Below are positions 9,184 to 18,116 of a stretch of DNA of 64,000 nucleotides, in pieces. The DNA comes from JAKVAV01 sp047632755 (GTDB taxonomy: Bacteria; Bacteroidota; Bacteroidia; Flavobacteriales_D; Cryomorphaceae). Within the stretch, counting starts at the first letter, position 1. Every line of letters starts with the position of its first letter. The DNA is taken from contig JBLIDT010000015.1 in assembly GCA_047632755.1 (NCBI GenBank), positions 1 to 64,000 on the forward strand, read 5' to 3'. The notes under the pieces are model-generated. The model was not told the DNA's origin, searched no databases, and worked only from the letters and a program-made list of their open reading frames with translations. A program made the translations under genes and the position numbers.

Positions 9184-9975
9184 TTAGCGCTTGCGACTTC
9201 GGGCCTTAGAAAAACCCATCCCTTCTAGAACAAGATTCTGCTCTACCACCAGTTTACTTTCAGAAGCCACACTAGGCCCAGCGGGCTCGATTAAATCTCT
9301 GTTGTTGTTTCGCGGATTCTTGATCTCTGTGCTAATGGGATAGGCATTCATGTAGCCATGATACGGCTCCAATAATTTTGTAATGTCCATCAAATGCGCA
9401 TCGGGATTGATCCAATTGGCTTCATCTTTTCTGGAAAGAATAACGGGAGAACGATGGTGCGGCAGCAATTGCAAAAGCGGTGTCGGTGTGGTGGTAATGA
9501 TGGCATACGACTTGACGATTTCTCCCGTTTTTTGGTCGAGCCATTCATCCCAAATCCCTGCAAAAGCGAAAGGCCTTCTGTCTTTTCCCAAATGAACCAG
9601 AAATGGCTTATCCAGCTTTTCTTTGGTCGTTCCCTCGACAAAGCAATCAGCAATTACCAGGCACCTTTTGCTGCGGATCGACTTGCGAAATGCGGGTTTT
9701 GAAATGATCCCTTTTGCCCCTCGGTAGTTGGGATTATTTTCTTTGTTCTGGTCTCCTTCGGCTCGTGCATTGAAAAAATACATCTTCTTCTTTGCCCAAA
9801 ATGGGGTAAAACCAAATTGGAAAAATTGGAGGGATTTGGGCTTATCGTCAGTGATGACAGGCCCTAAACTACCAGGACCAATGTTGTACGATTGCACAAA
9901 AGAACCATCAGCCGCTACACCGAATCTTTCTTCGATCTCACTTATCTTTGAAACCACAACGTAACGACCACACAT
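9184..9975 (-). CDS. SOS response-associated peptidase (SRAP, YedK/HMCES family)
   Basis: 263 residues. The start is fixed by the family: the catalytic cysteine must become residue 1 after removal of methionine, and ATG at 9975 gives M-CGRY; the longer TTG frame to 9984 would bury it. Family motifs seen are CGRY at the N-terminus, NARAE (about 72-76), RCLVIADCFVEG and LLPHHRSPVIL. YedK/HMCES proteins form a covalent thiazolidine link to abasic sites in single-stranded DNA and shield them from strand breakage. The C-terminus continues past the domain with a basic tail rich in K and R. It lies between the two recombination nuclease genes, which suits a DNA-damage role, but it is on the opposite strand and not in an operon with them. 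Confidence 0.88.
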   Translation of the reverse strand: MCGRYVVVSKISEIEERFGVAADGSFVQSYNIGPGSLGPVITDDKPKSLQFFQFGFTPFWAKKKMYFFNARAEGDQNKENNPNYRGAKGIISKPAFRKSIRSKRCLVIADCFVEGTTKEKLDKPFLVHLGKDRRPFAFAGIWDEWLDQKTGEIVKSYAIITTTPTPLLQLLPHHRSPVILSRKDEANWINPDAHLMDITKLLEPYHGYMNAYPISTEIKNPRNNNRDLIEPAGPSVASESKLVVEQNLVLEGMGFSKARSRKR

Positions 9976-10006
9976 AGTTTGCAACCTTTAGCCGAAAATA
10001 CGGAGA

Positions 10007-10489
10007 ATGAGCATAGATAAAAAACCCCAAGTCCTTTGGGAAATAAAAGCTTTTGATGAATTGACTCTTCTTGAGCTTCATGACATTTTGAGAATTCGAG
10101 TGGATATTTTCGTAGTCGAACAAAACTGCCCCTACTCCGAAATTGATGGGTTGGATCCATTGTGCATTCATACCATTGGAAAAACCGAGGAAGGAGAAAT
10201 AATTGCCACAACTCGGATAGCACCAGCTGGATCGATCTATCCAGAGCTGAGTATCGGCAGAGTGGTGGTGAAAGAAGCGTTTCGCCAATTCAAACTGGGC
10301 AAAGAGTTAATGAATGTTTCCATTGACTATTGTCAAGAAAAAACGGAGGCAAAGACCATCAAAATTGCGGCACAGCTTTACCTAAAGAGATTCTATTCGA
10401 GTTTTGGCTTTGAGCAAATCAGCGATGTCTATCCTTGGGATGGAATTGATCACATCGACATGCGACTCACTCTTGCAGAACGGACGTAA
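10007..10489 (+). CDS. GNAT-family acetyltransferase, ElaA-like
   Basis: 160 residues, divergent from the SRAP gene with about 30 bases between starts. The ElaA pattern is clear: RVDIFVVEQNCPYSEIDGLD near the N-terminus (written here in part: RVDIFVVEQ and EIDGLD), then ATTRIAPAG, SIGRVVV, and at the end YLKRFYSSFGF with YPWDGIDHIDM. ElaA proteins use acetyl-CoA to acetylate an unknown acceptor. The acetyl-CoA loop is R-x-F-x-L-G (RQFKLGKEL). The stop overlaps the 3' end of the convergent gene by 23 bases. Confidence 0.85.
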   Translation: MSIDKKPQVLWEIKAFDELTLLELHDILRIRVDIFVVEQNCPYSEIDGLDPLCIHTIGKTEEGEIIATTRIAPAGSIYPELSIGRVVVKEAFRQFKLGKELMNVSIDYCQEKTEAKTIKIAAQLYLKRFYSSFGFEQISDVYPWDGIDHIDMRLTLAERT

Positions 10490-11201
10490 AGTAATCATTG
10501 GCCAAGCCAAAATCTTCTGGAGAATCACCAACCTCAAGATTCCCAATCGGGATTTCAAATGGCCCCATTTTATGTCGGGTCGAAATCATCGCCCCATCTT
10601 TCTCCACCCAATCTTCCCACGTAGCTTCTGCGCCACCAACTGGAATGATTGATACCCACATCTTGTAAGAGGTGGGAATATAATTTTCGTCAAGTTTCCA
10701 CAGGTAAGCATCTCCGGGAGTTACTCCTCCGGATTCATATTGAATCAAGAGCTGCTCGATTCCATCATCGTCGGTTACTATTTTTCTGGTTGTTCCTGCA
10801 TCCTTGACTTTGGCTGGGGCATTTAACCAAAAACTGTCGTTGCACCAGTAAGCCCAAGCCGTTTGAACGGCCTCATTCAACTCAGCTTCGTTCAATTCTT
10901 CTCCGCCTTTGGTTGCCCTTCCAGTAATGTTGTTCAAATCAATCACAGCCTCGTAGTCTTCCCATTTCACTTGTGAGATGTGGTTTTGCTTATCCCAAAC
11001 GTAATAGTGCGCATCGCGAAAACTCCACGCTACGAAGGGAATACCCTCCCAGGATTTATGGCCAATGGCGTTGAGCATTTTTTCGGCTAGAGCCTCGGCG
11101 TCAGGCCCTGCTTTGCCTCTTGGTAATGAATCATCAATGACTAGATAGCCTATTGTCGCAGCAGCGATAATGATTATGGTAGTGATCAGAAATTTCTTCA
11201 T
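10467..11201 (-). CDS. Membrane-anchored or secreted protein of unknown function
   Basis: 244 residues with an N-terminal hydrophobic helix (about 4-22) and a body rich in Trp and Tyr, for example YYVWDKQNHISQVKWEDYEAV in the first half (pattern shown only as YYVWDKQ and VKWEDYEAV), AWAYWCNDSFWLNAPAK and SYKMWVSIIPVGG. This resembles the beta-rich periplasmic proteins common in Bacteroidota, but I do not recognise a named family. It starts 4 bases after the stop of the PKD/T9SS gene that precedes it on the same strand, so the two may be co-transcribed. Residues about 23-33 (DSLPRGKAGP) look unlike the rest and sit right after the membrane helix. Confidence 0.7.
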   Translation of the reverse strand: MKKFLITTIIIIAAATIGYLVIDDSLPRGKAGPDAEALAEKMLNAIGHKSWEGIPFVAWSFRDAHYYVWDKQNHISQVKWEDYEAVIDLNNITGRATKGGEELNEAELNEAVQTAWAYWCNDSFWLNAPAKVKDAGTTRKIVTDDDGIEQLLIQYESGGVTPGDAYLWKLDENYIPTSYKMWVSIIPVGGAEATWEDWVEKDGAMISTRHKMGPFEIPIGNLEVGDSPEDFGLANDYFTSVLQE

Positions 11202-11205
11202 TTTC

Positions 11206-13878
11206 CTAGCGAATGAGACTTACAGAACCGAGATATTCAAAATTTGTTTTCCCGTAATCCGTAATGATCACTTTGTAATTGTAGGCTTGGTTCTGAATAT
11301 AGTAGTCTTCATTGACTCCTTCACCGTTCCAACCAATTGGATCTTCAGTGAAAAATATTTCGCTTCCCCACCGATCGAAAACCCACATTTTAAAATCAAC
11401 TACCCCGAGCATCTCAGGACGAAAGAAATCATTGATCCCATCGCCATCAGGTGTAAAGGCATTCGGGATATAAATGAGGTGATCGGTAAGAAAAATCTGA
11501 GCCTCTTCTGAATCAGAGCACCCAAATTCATTCTCCACAACAAGCCGAATAGTTTGTGGGATCAAATTTTCAAGCGTATAATCGAAGTTGCAAACGTCAA
11601 AAATCTGGTCGTCGAAGTAGTAGGTACAAGAAATATTTCCCTCACTTAAATCAATGACCTGCATCTGAGGATCCAAAACTGAAATGGTGGTTGGTTCAAT
11701 ATCGAAGGATGCCCTTGGTGATGGTGTCACCGTGATAAGGTCAGTTTTAATGATCACATCCGCACCCATGCAACCGTGAAAATTTTCTAATTGCAGAGAC
11801 ACCGAATAGGTCCCAGGTGTGGTGTACTCATGTGAAGCATTGATGGTATTGGTAGAGGAACCATCTCCGAATTCCCAGTCAAAGGCACGTGAAGAGCTTT
11901 CGGTGATTGATTCATTTAAAAATGAAACAGTCAAGGGGGCACATCCTCCTGTCGGAAAAGCCTGAAATAAAGCGATTGGGTTAGACTGCAAGTCTACCGT
12001 TGACTCGGTCATTCGTTCGCATCCATTCTCAGAAATGGTTAGTGATACCTGCTGCTCTCCAGGCTCGGCAAATATTATTCCCAACGGAGATTCCTGGGAT
12101 GACACCGAAGGAGTTCCTTCAGGGAAGCTCCATTCAAAAACAGCGCTATTGGAATAGCTTCCTCCCACCGAAAAATTGATACTGTGATTATCGAAGCAAA
12201 ATACATCTTGCTCAGGTATCTCAGGTGCCAATAAGGTTTGAAGGTCAAAAACCTCCGTCACTGTAATAGGACAGTTCACAGTTGATGAAGCAGTAAGGGA
12301 AACTGTAAACAATCCCGAACTTGGAAAGGAATAAGAGCCCGTTGGTCCTTCGGCAAAATCCCCATCGGTTGTGGGATCTCCAAAATCCCAAATAAACTGA
12401 GTGGCATTTTCGCTAATTTGGGTAAACCCACTCGTCAACCCTTGACAGAATTCTTCTTGTGGTGCAATCGTTGCGGTAGGCGGCTCTGCCACTACAAAGT
12501 TTATTGAATTCTGTGCTTCACAGGTATTATTTGTTGCAAATGCTTCGATGGTCTTTAATCCAGGGCTGTCGAACGATACCCCAGTTACCTCCAAGCCTTC
12601 TAAGAATTGAGGTGTTGAACCAGGACCAAAATCCCATTCCACCGTCGAAGCCGATTGATCAAAACTACCACCTGCAGTAAATGAATACACGGGCTCGCCG
12701 TTGATGCATTCAAAAGTAAATGACTCGATTTCTACCGTCGTTTCGTTGTAGACGGGCAGTATGATTACCGTAGTATCCGAGCAAAATACTCCTGGATTTG
12801 AAACCAACGTTACTATGTAAGTACCCGTGTCAGGAAATGTGTAGAATCCGTTATAACCAATGGTTATGTCATTCTCCGTAGTTGGATCGCCATAGGTCCA
12901 AACGTATTCGTTGTTGGGGTTTCCCAAATTAGAAAAATTGAAACTCAAGTCATCACAAAGCTCAGCCTGTGTCACCTCTTGTATGAGCGCTTCGGAAACG
13001 GGGTCACATTGAGCAACATTGAATTGAAAATCTCGCTTGTTGGTGCCAATCAAAACACCATCTCGGTATTCCTCCACACAAACTCCTACTACGAATTGAC
13101 CCTGAACTGTAGGCTCACCTGTCAGCAATCCTGTAGCTGGGTCGATGGAAAGAATCGGATTAGCATCCAAGGGATCTACAGCAGTATATGCAGCGCTCCA
13201 TTGCACCACGTCGTAAGGTGGATTGCTCGGGGGTATGGGTGCAGGATTCGCTTGGCTTCCGCCAATAAATGGTGAACAAAGCGAATAAACCAACTCATCG
13301 CCATCAAGATCAGTCGCACTATGATCGAAAACCAATTGCTCAAAAGTGCAAAGCACTGGCGGAGGAAAGTTATTAAATGAAGGACTTGAATTGCACTCGG
13401 CAACATTCGTTTGAGGTACTTCACTTACGATCGTCAGGCCCTGCGCTCCAGGATTCTCTAAGTTCTGAATGGTTTGATTTCTACAACAACGCTGGTAAAC
13501 AACTTGATAAGAGGATATATCCGTGTCGAGTGAAAGCGTAAATTGGTAGGTTCCTTCTTGCACGCAGATGTTGGGCGGAAAATTTAGACAGGGAGAATCC
13601 AAGTCAAAATCGATGTTATCAATTGATTGTACTGTTGATGAAATCTGGTCAACAAATTGATTTGCGTCATTGAAAACGGCAAAACTCGCCGGGTTATCGA
13701 AGGGAGCCCCAGAACTATTGCAGTCCCGGTAAAGCTTCATGGTGAATGTATAGGTACCGTTGGTATTGCACTCATAGTACATCTCTCCTCCAATAATGTG
13801 CTCTCCCTTGGCTGCCAAAGCCAAAAAAAGCGGGATAATTAATCCCACACGCATCATCACTTTAAAATAAGAGGTCAT
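11206..13878 (-). CDS. PKD-repeat protein with type B T9SS sorting domain (gliding motility-associated C-terminus)
   Basis: 890 residues from ATG at 13878; the frame extends to a TTG at 13887, and inner ATGs (residues 8 and 9) are also possible before the hydrophobic signal segment. After the signal peptide an N-terminal domain starts with HIIGGEMYYEC and YRDCNSSG, common in Bacteroidota surface proteins. PKD-like units follow with WTYGDPTTEND, WDFGPG, WDFGDPTTDGD, WSFPEG and WEFGDGSSTN. The end is the type B sorting domain: IYIPNAFTPDGDGIND, MWVFDRWGSEIF, GWNGEG and YNYKVIITDYG, which directs export through the T9SS and attachment to the surface. The function of the cargo is unknown. Confidence 0.9.
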   Translation of the reverse strand: MTSYFKVMMRVGLIIPLFLALAAKGEHIIGGEMYYECNTNGTYTFTMKLYRDCNSSGAPFDNPASFAVFNDANQFVDQISSTVQSIDNIDFDLDSPCLNFPPNICVQEGTYQFTLSLDTDISSYQVVYQRCCRNQTIQNLENPGAQGLTIVSEVPQTNVAECNSSPSFNNFPPPVLCTFEQLVFDHSATDLDGDELVYSLCSPFIGGSQANPAPIPPSNPPYDVVQWSAAYTAVDPLDANPILSIDPATGLLTGEPTVQGQFVVGVCVEEYRDGVLIGTNKRDFQFNVAQCDPVSEALIQEVTQAELCDDLSFNFSNLGNPNNEYVWTYGDPTTENDITIGYNGFYTFPDTGTYIVTLVSNPGVFCSDTTVIILPVYNETTVEIESFTFECINGEPVYSFTAGGSFDQSASTVEWDFGPGSTPQFLEGLEVTGVSFDSPGLKTIEAFATNNTCEAQNSINFVVAEPPTATIAPQEEFCQGLTSGFTQISENATQFIWDFGDPTTDGDFAEGPTGSYSFPSSGLFTVSLTASSTVNCPITVTEVFDLQTLLAPEIPEQDVFCFDNHSINFSVGGSYSNSAVFEWSFPEGTPSVSSQESPLGIIFAEPGEQQVSLTISENGCERMTESTVDLQSNPIALFQAFPTGGCAPLTVSFLNESITESSSRAFDWEFGDGSSTNTINASHEYTTPGTYSVSLQLENFHGCMGADVIIKTDLITVTPSPRASFDIEPTTISVLDPQMQVIDLSEGNISCTYYFDDQIFDVCNFDYTLENLIPQTIRLVVENEFGCSDSEEAQIFLTDHLIYIPNAFTPDGDGINDFFRPEMLGVVDFKMWVFDRWGSEIFFTEDPIGWNGEGVNEDYYIQNQAYNYKVIITDYGKTNFEYLGSVSLIR

Positions 13879-13987
13879 ATAACACAAACGCTTTAACGTC
13901 TTTGAGGTTGCACAAGATCGTCAATCTAAGCTGAATTTACTGTCAATATTGCACCTCTCCAAATTTGACTTGATCAACCATTGGGAT

Positions 13988-14227
13988 CTAAGGACCAACG
14001 TGCTTTAATATTTCAGCATATTCTGACTCTTCGATTTCTATCCAATTTGCAGATGCCTCAATCATATCGGCAATCAAATTTCGATCAGGAAGGATTTTTG
14101 CCTCTACTTTCGTAAAAAAATACTTTAAACCGATTACATGAATCTCTTCGAATGAATCCATTGACAACACTTTGAAGTATGACTTGTTATTAGGGTACTT
14201 TCGATAGTGTGGAAACGTTTTATTCAT
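13988..14227 (-). CDS. Small conserved-looking hypothetical protein
   Basis: 79 residues from ATG at 14227 to TAG. The sequence is MNKTFPHYRKYPNNKSYFK at the start, then a mixed acidic and hydrophobic body (FEEIHVIG, YFFTKVEAKILPDRN, EASANWIEIEE) with no membrane segment. I judge it a real gene because of its balanced composition and lack of an overlapping gene, but I cannot assign a function. Its start lies only 11 bases from the start of the divergent TPR gene, so the two promoters must lie in each other's coding region. Confidence 0.6.
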   Translation of the reverse strand: MNKTFPHYRKYPNNKSYFKVLSMDSFEEIHVIGLKYFFTKVEAKILPDRNLIADMIEASANWIEIEESEYAEILKHVGP

Positions 14228-14238
14228 TAAACTCTAAT

Positions 14239-14817
14239 ATGTCGACCAAATATAAATTTGAAAAGAAAGCCATCGACGCTTACCGCGACAAAGATTTCGA
14301 GAATGCCGTTTACTGGTACTCTCGAGCCATTAGCGTAAGTCCCGACGATGCTGAGTTGTATAGCGAACGAGCAGTCGCATACTTTCACAGAAAAATGCCA
14401 ACAGAGTCTTTGACCGACATGAACAAGGCTCAAGAGCTACAGCCTCAAAAGCCATATCGATATAGCAGCCGCGCTTATATTAAAGACTCGATGGGCGATA
14501 CCGAAGGCGCCATTGAAGACTACAAAATTGCCATCAAGCTAGATCCCGAAGATGCGGTAGCCCACAATAATTTGGGTATGCTCGAAGAAAAACTCGGCCA
14601 CATGGCTCAAGCAAAAGCCATGTTTGATTTGGCAGATGCCCTCGCAAAAAATGAGAGTGGATCAGATGATCCAGCTGACTACATGCCCAAGAATATCCAG
14701 AAAGAAATTGAGCAAGAAAAGACTGAGAAGTCAGTAGGCTCTGAAGTCTTGAATGTCTTCCGTTCGAGAGAAGGCTTTAAGGAATTTGTTAGCTTTATTC
14801 GAAAAGGATTGAAGTAG
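14239..14817 (+). CDS. TPR-repeat protein
   Basis: 192 residues from ATG at 14239 (a GTG 10 codons upstream would run into the divergent gene). Three to four tetratricopeptide repeats fill residues about 8-140: for example AIDAYRDKDFENAVYWYSRAI, AELYSERAVAYFHRKMPTESL (seen as the 34-residue spacing of A/Y pairs), and a final AHNNLGMLEEKLGHMAQA. The C-terminus (about 150-192) is charged with the helical stretch REGFKEFVSFIRKGLK. No signal peptide, so probably a cytoplasmic scaffold for protein contacts. Partner unknown. Confidence 0.8.
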   Translation: MSTKYKFEKKAIDAYRDKDFENAVYWYSRAISVSPDDAELYSERAVAYFHRKMPTESLTDMNKAQELQPQKPYRYSSRAYIKDSMGDTEGAIEDYKIAIKLDPEDAVAHNNLGMLEEKLGHMAQAKAMFDLADALAKNESGSDDPADYMPKNIQKEIEQEKTEKSVGSEVLNVFRSREGFKEFVSFIRKGLK

Positions 14818-14946
14818 TGCCTCTTCCTATAGCCTGTTATAATACCTTTGGAATGACATGCGATCTGTGCTCCACTCGTTATCGAAATTCATGGCGTTGA
14901 CCATTGACTATTTACAGATTCCAAGTAACATCTGCCTATTTAGCTG
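14818..14946. other. Intergenic DNA without a recognised gene
   Basis: The non-coding stretch between the TPR gene and addB runs 14818-15113 (296 bases). Its right part is repeat copy B. In the left part, 14818-14946, I see no gene, tRNA, clear promoter or terminator; weak similarity to repeat copy A continues from 14930 to 14946. Confidence 0.5.
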
Positions 14947-15107
14947 ATTTTCTGACCTATAGAGTTCATTAGCAAGACGCACGTAGTTTTATAAACTGAG
15001 CGAAGCGATCTCTCAACCTAAGGGAGTAAGCAAATGAGTCCGCCTTAGGCGGATGACTGGTTTTAAAACAAGTGGAACGCAGAAAACGGAACCTATAGAC
15101 AGACACT
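14947..15107 (-). repeat. Small repeat with terminal inverted repeats, copy B (longer interior)
   Basis: 161 bases, inverse of copy A. On the minus strand it begins AGTGTCTGTCTATAGG and shares TTTTCTGCGTTCCACTTG and CAGTCAT with A, then later the block around GCGTCTTGCTAATGAACTC. Where A and C have the hairpin TTGACaaaaGTCAA, B instead carries the GC-rich palindrome TCCGCCttaGGCGGA (15039-15053) and extra sequence, making it 36 bases longer. Its outer end lies 6 bases before the addB start codon. Confidence 0.75.
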
Positions 15108-15113
15108 AATTAG

Positions 15114-17837
15114 ATGCAACCCTTTCTAGAATTACTGGCTGAGAGAATCCTGCAAAACGATTTCAATCTTGAAAATCAGGTCATTATTTTGCCGACCAAG
15201 CGCTCGGCAAATTTCCTAACCAAAATCCTGGCAGAAAGCAATGACGGTGCAGTTTGGCTGCCCGAAATGCTCACGTTTAATGAATGGGCTTCTCGACTCT
15301 CAGATCTTGAGCCTGCAGAAAACCTACTCACTTCTTTCTCGCTATATGAGGCCTACTCGGAGACGATGGGTGCTGAAGCACAGTCCTTGTCCGAGTTTTT
15401 GTCTTGGTCATCCATTCTGCTTTCAGACTTCAATGATATCGATGCTTACCTCATCGAGCCCAGCGTTTTATTCAAAGAGCTAATCGACTACACCGAGATT
15501 GATCAATTCAGCTTTCTCAAATCTCCGCTTTCCGAAAAACAGGAATCCTACCGTCGTTTTTGGAAAACGCTTCCAAACATCTTTGAGAAATTCAAAAAGA
15601 ACCTGCTCGAAAAAAAAATCGGTACCTCGGGAATGATCATGAGGTCAGCAGCAGAAAAGGCTGACACCTATTTCGATGAGAATCGAAATAAATTTTACAG
15701 CGTAGCGGGTTTCAATGCGCTGACTAATGCAGAGGTAAAGCTTCTGAGATCAATGGAGCAAGGAGGAGTCGGTAAAGTGTATTTCGATGCCGATGACTAC
15801 TTGATGGGCGAGGATAAGAATGCGGGGAGATTCATCAAGAAAAACCTCAAATCAGGTTTGGGTGAAATCCTAAAGCCCGAGATTCCTTTTCTCGAAAGAG
15901 GCACTAAGATTCAAGTCATTTCTTCTGCTTATAAGCTCGATCAGGCAAATGCCATTGCCGCTATTTTGGAGAAAACTCCTGAGGAGGATTTGAAAAAAAC
16001 AGGACTGATCCTTGCCGACGAGTCAATGCTGATGCCAGTAATAGAAAGGCTCCCTGAATCTATCAAAGCTGTAAACGTTACGATGGGCTTAAGTTTGGGA
16101 ACTTCCAGCTTCAGAAATTGGGCGGAAGCTTGGATGGAGCTGCACATCACGTCGAAATCTAAAGAAACAGGATATCGACTGAATGCACGTCGTTTGATCC
16201 AATTATTGAATCATCCATTCAGCTCTCTTATTGGATTACCTCATAGAACAGACTTTTCAGATTCTTCGATCAACGCAGCAGAATACGAAGACGGAATCGG
16301 CGAGAGTGCCTTGCTTGCGCCACTTCGATCCAATGGTGAATTGTTGAATGATAATTTAAGCCAAGCCTTAAATTGGACATTGTCCAAAATAAAATCTGCC
16401 AAGCTCGCCAAACCAGAAGTGAGGATGGGGCTACTCGGTTGCGAAAAGCTTCTGGAGACCCTCGACCGGTTGAGCAATTTCGAACGCTCAGGAGAGCTTG
16501 ATTTGATCAGTCTTCGCCAAATCTTCATGCGTGTGCTATCCTCCACCAAGCTCTCATTGCTGGGAGAACCCATGAAAGGACTCCAAATCATGGGTGTTTT
16601 AGAAACCAGAGCCTTGAGCTTCGAAAATCTCATCATCTGTTCAGTGGATGAAGGGAATTTCCCAAAGAACAATCATACCGAAAGCTTCATTCCTTTTGAA
16701 GTTCGTCTTTTTCATAAACTCCCCTCTCGACGTGAAAAAGAAGCTGTATTTGCTTATCAATTTTACCGGTTGCTGAGCCACTCAAAATCTTTTTCCGCCA
16801 TTTACCATACAGATGCGGGCACATTCAGTGGAGGAGAAAGGAGCCGATACCTCATGCAGGTGCGAGAAGATTTTGAAAACGAAACCCGTTTCTCTCACAT
16901 CAACTTAAAGCCTTCGGAGCTTTTTCATCAAAGAGAAACGAAGACCATTGAAAAGACAGATAAAGTCATAGAAATTATACAAGATTCACTGGTGAATCGC
17001 GGTCTATCAGCCTCTTCTATCAATCGGTTTTATGAATCCTCATTGGAGTGGTATTACTCGAATATCCTTTCATTGCCCGAGCCCGAAACGAACGAAATAG
17101 ATCCTTCGACTTTTGGAACCATCGTACATGATTGTTTGGAAAAGCTATTCGATCCCTACAAAAAGGAGCTGATTACCACGGCTGTAATTGAGCAGGTTTC
17201 TAAAAATGTAGTGAAACAGCTAAATGACTCATTCCGAAAAAAAGTAGGGAACAAGGATTACAGCTCTGGTGTAAATAGACTGCATTTTGAAACAGCCTTA
17301 AAGATGATTAATTCTTACTTGGACTACGAGATTGAAGATCTATCCAAGGGCGATGATGTTGCCTATTTGGAAAGCGAACGCCGAGTAGAAAGAGTTCTTG
17401 AAGTCGAGTACCAAGGGAAAAAATTACCTATTCGCATCAAAGGATTTATAGACAGGATCGAAAAGCGCAACGGAATTCTTCACCTCATCGATTTCAAAAC
17501 AGGAAATGTGAGTACCACTGACCTTAATTTGAGTCCGTCAAAGAAGAAACCGACAACTTATGATTTTTTGGAAGACAAGCTGACATCCAAAGGAAAGGCG
17601 CTACAATTGTTGCTTTATGACTGGTTACTTTATGAAGAGAATAAAGATGTGGAGGTCAAAAACCAAATCATTTCACTGGCCGCTCCTGGAAAGAGAGATC
17701 TGTACCTGCAGGTGGAGGATAGAAAAGAGGTGATGGAGCTTTTTGAAGAGTTCCTGCGCAGCACTGTTGTAAAAATGCTCGACAGCGCCCATCCGATAGA
17801 GGCTTCAGAAAAATTCAAGTACGCCGTATTTGAATAA
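15114..17837 (+). CDS. addB: PD-(D/E)XK nuclease / inactive-helicase subunit, AddB-like
   Basis: 907 residues from ATG at 15114. The N-terminus VIILPTKRSANFL resembles the degenerate helicase start of AddB/RexB proteins, the middle is a long helical region without a good Walker A, and the C-terminus is a RecB-type nuclease: ASSINRFYESSLEWYYSNIL, FGTIVHDCLEKLF (about 668-680) and LIDFKTGNVS (about 790). No four-cysteine iron-sulfur pattern is seen around the nuclease. With the AddA-like gene it would form the two-subunit enzyme that resects broken DNA ends. The gene has no visible promoter of its own; repeat copy B ends 6 bases before it. Confidence 0.8.
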   Translation: MQPFLELLAERILQNDFNLENQVIILPTKRSANFLTKILAESNDGAVWLPEMLTFNEWASRLSDLEPAENLLTSFSLYEAYSETMGAEAQSLSEFLSWSSILLSDFNDIDAYLIEPSVLFKELIDYTEIDQFSFLKSPLSEKQESYRRFWKTLPNIFEKFKKNLLEKKIGTSGMIMRSAAEKADTYFDENRNKFYSVAGFNALTNAEVKLLRSMEQGGVGKVYFDADDYLMGEDKNAGRFIKKNLKSGLGEILKPEIPFLERGTKIQVISSAYKLDQANAIAAILEKTPEEDLKKTGLILADESMLMPVIERLPESIKAVNVTMGLSLGTSSFRNWAEAWMELHITSKSKETGYRLNARRLIQLLNHPFSSLIGLPHRTDFSDSSINAAEYEDGIGESALLAPLRSNGELLNDNLSQALNWTLSKIKSAKLAKPEVRMGLLGCEKLLETLDRLSNFERSGELDLISLRQIFMRVLSSTKLSLLGEPMKGLQIMGVLETRALSFENLIICSVDEGNFPKNNHTESFIPFEVRLFHKLPSRREKEAVFAYQFYRLLSHSKSFSAIYHTDAGTFSGGERSRYLMQVREDFENETRFSHINLKPSELFHQRETKTIEKTDKVIEIIQDSLVNRGLSASSINRFYESSLEWYYSNILSLPEPETNEIDPSTFGTIVHDCLEKLFDPYKKELITTAVIEQVSKNVVKQLNDSFRKKVGNKDYSSGVNRLHFETALKMINSYLDYEIEDLSKGDDVAYLESERRVERVLEVEYQGKKLPIRIKGFIDRIEKRNGILHLIDFKTGNVSTTDLNLSPSKKKPTTYDFLEDKLTSKGKALQLLLYDWLLYEENKDVEVKNQIISLAAPGKRDLYLQVEDRKEVMELFEEFLRSTVVKMLDSAHPIEASEKFKYAVFE

Positions 17838-17890
17838 AAAAAGCGCTCCGAAGAACGCTTTTAAACCTGCAAGAAAAATTTTGAAACCAT
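17836..17890 (+). terminator. Terminator hairpin behind addB, first of two near-identical copies
   Basis: AAAAGCG and CGCTTTT pair across the loop CTCCGAAGAA just after the addB stop, followed by TTTTAAAC. The same hairpin plus CCTGCAAGAA and TTTGAAACCAT recurs at 18011-18063. Confidence 0.6.
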
Positions 17891-18010
17891 ACAATCTTGC
17901 GATTGTGATAGAAAGACGGTCAGATTCCAAAAGGTTGTCACTGCCTTTAAAAACTGTTTAATTCTATCGAAAGAATCTTTTTGGGATGGTTAGAGGGACC
18001 TAATTAAAAG

Positions 18011-18063
18011 GAAAAAGCGTCCCGAAGAACGCTTTTAAAACCTGCAAGAATAATTTGAAACCA
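18011..18063 (+). repeat. Second copy of the terminator-containing repeat
   Basis: About 53 bases, matching 17836-17890 at most positions (AAAAAGCG, CGAAGAACGCTTTTAAA, CCTGCAAGAA, TTTGAAACCAT). Start-to-start spacing is about 175 bases. The stretch between the copies holds a small hairpin ACAATCttgcGATTGT at 17891-17906 and nothing else I can name. The non-coding region 17838-18116 contains no gene. Confidence 0.6.
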
Positions 18064-18116
18064 TTTGCAATCACTTGGATTACACTTTAAAGACGAAGGA
18101 AGTTATAGTGGTTGCC

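Noticed and set aside
16241..16672. 143-residue minus-strand Ser-rich frame
   Set aside because: Antisense to addB; composition typical of a reversed frame.
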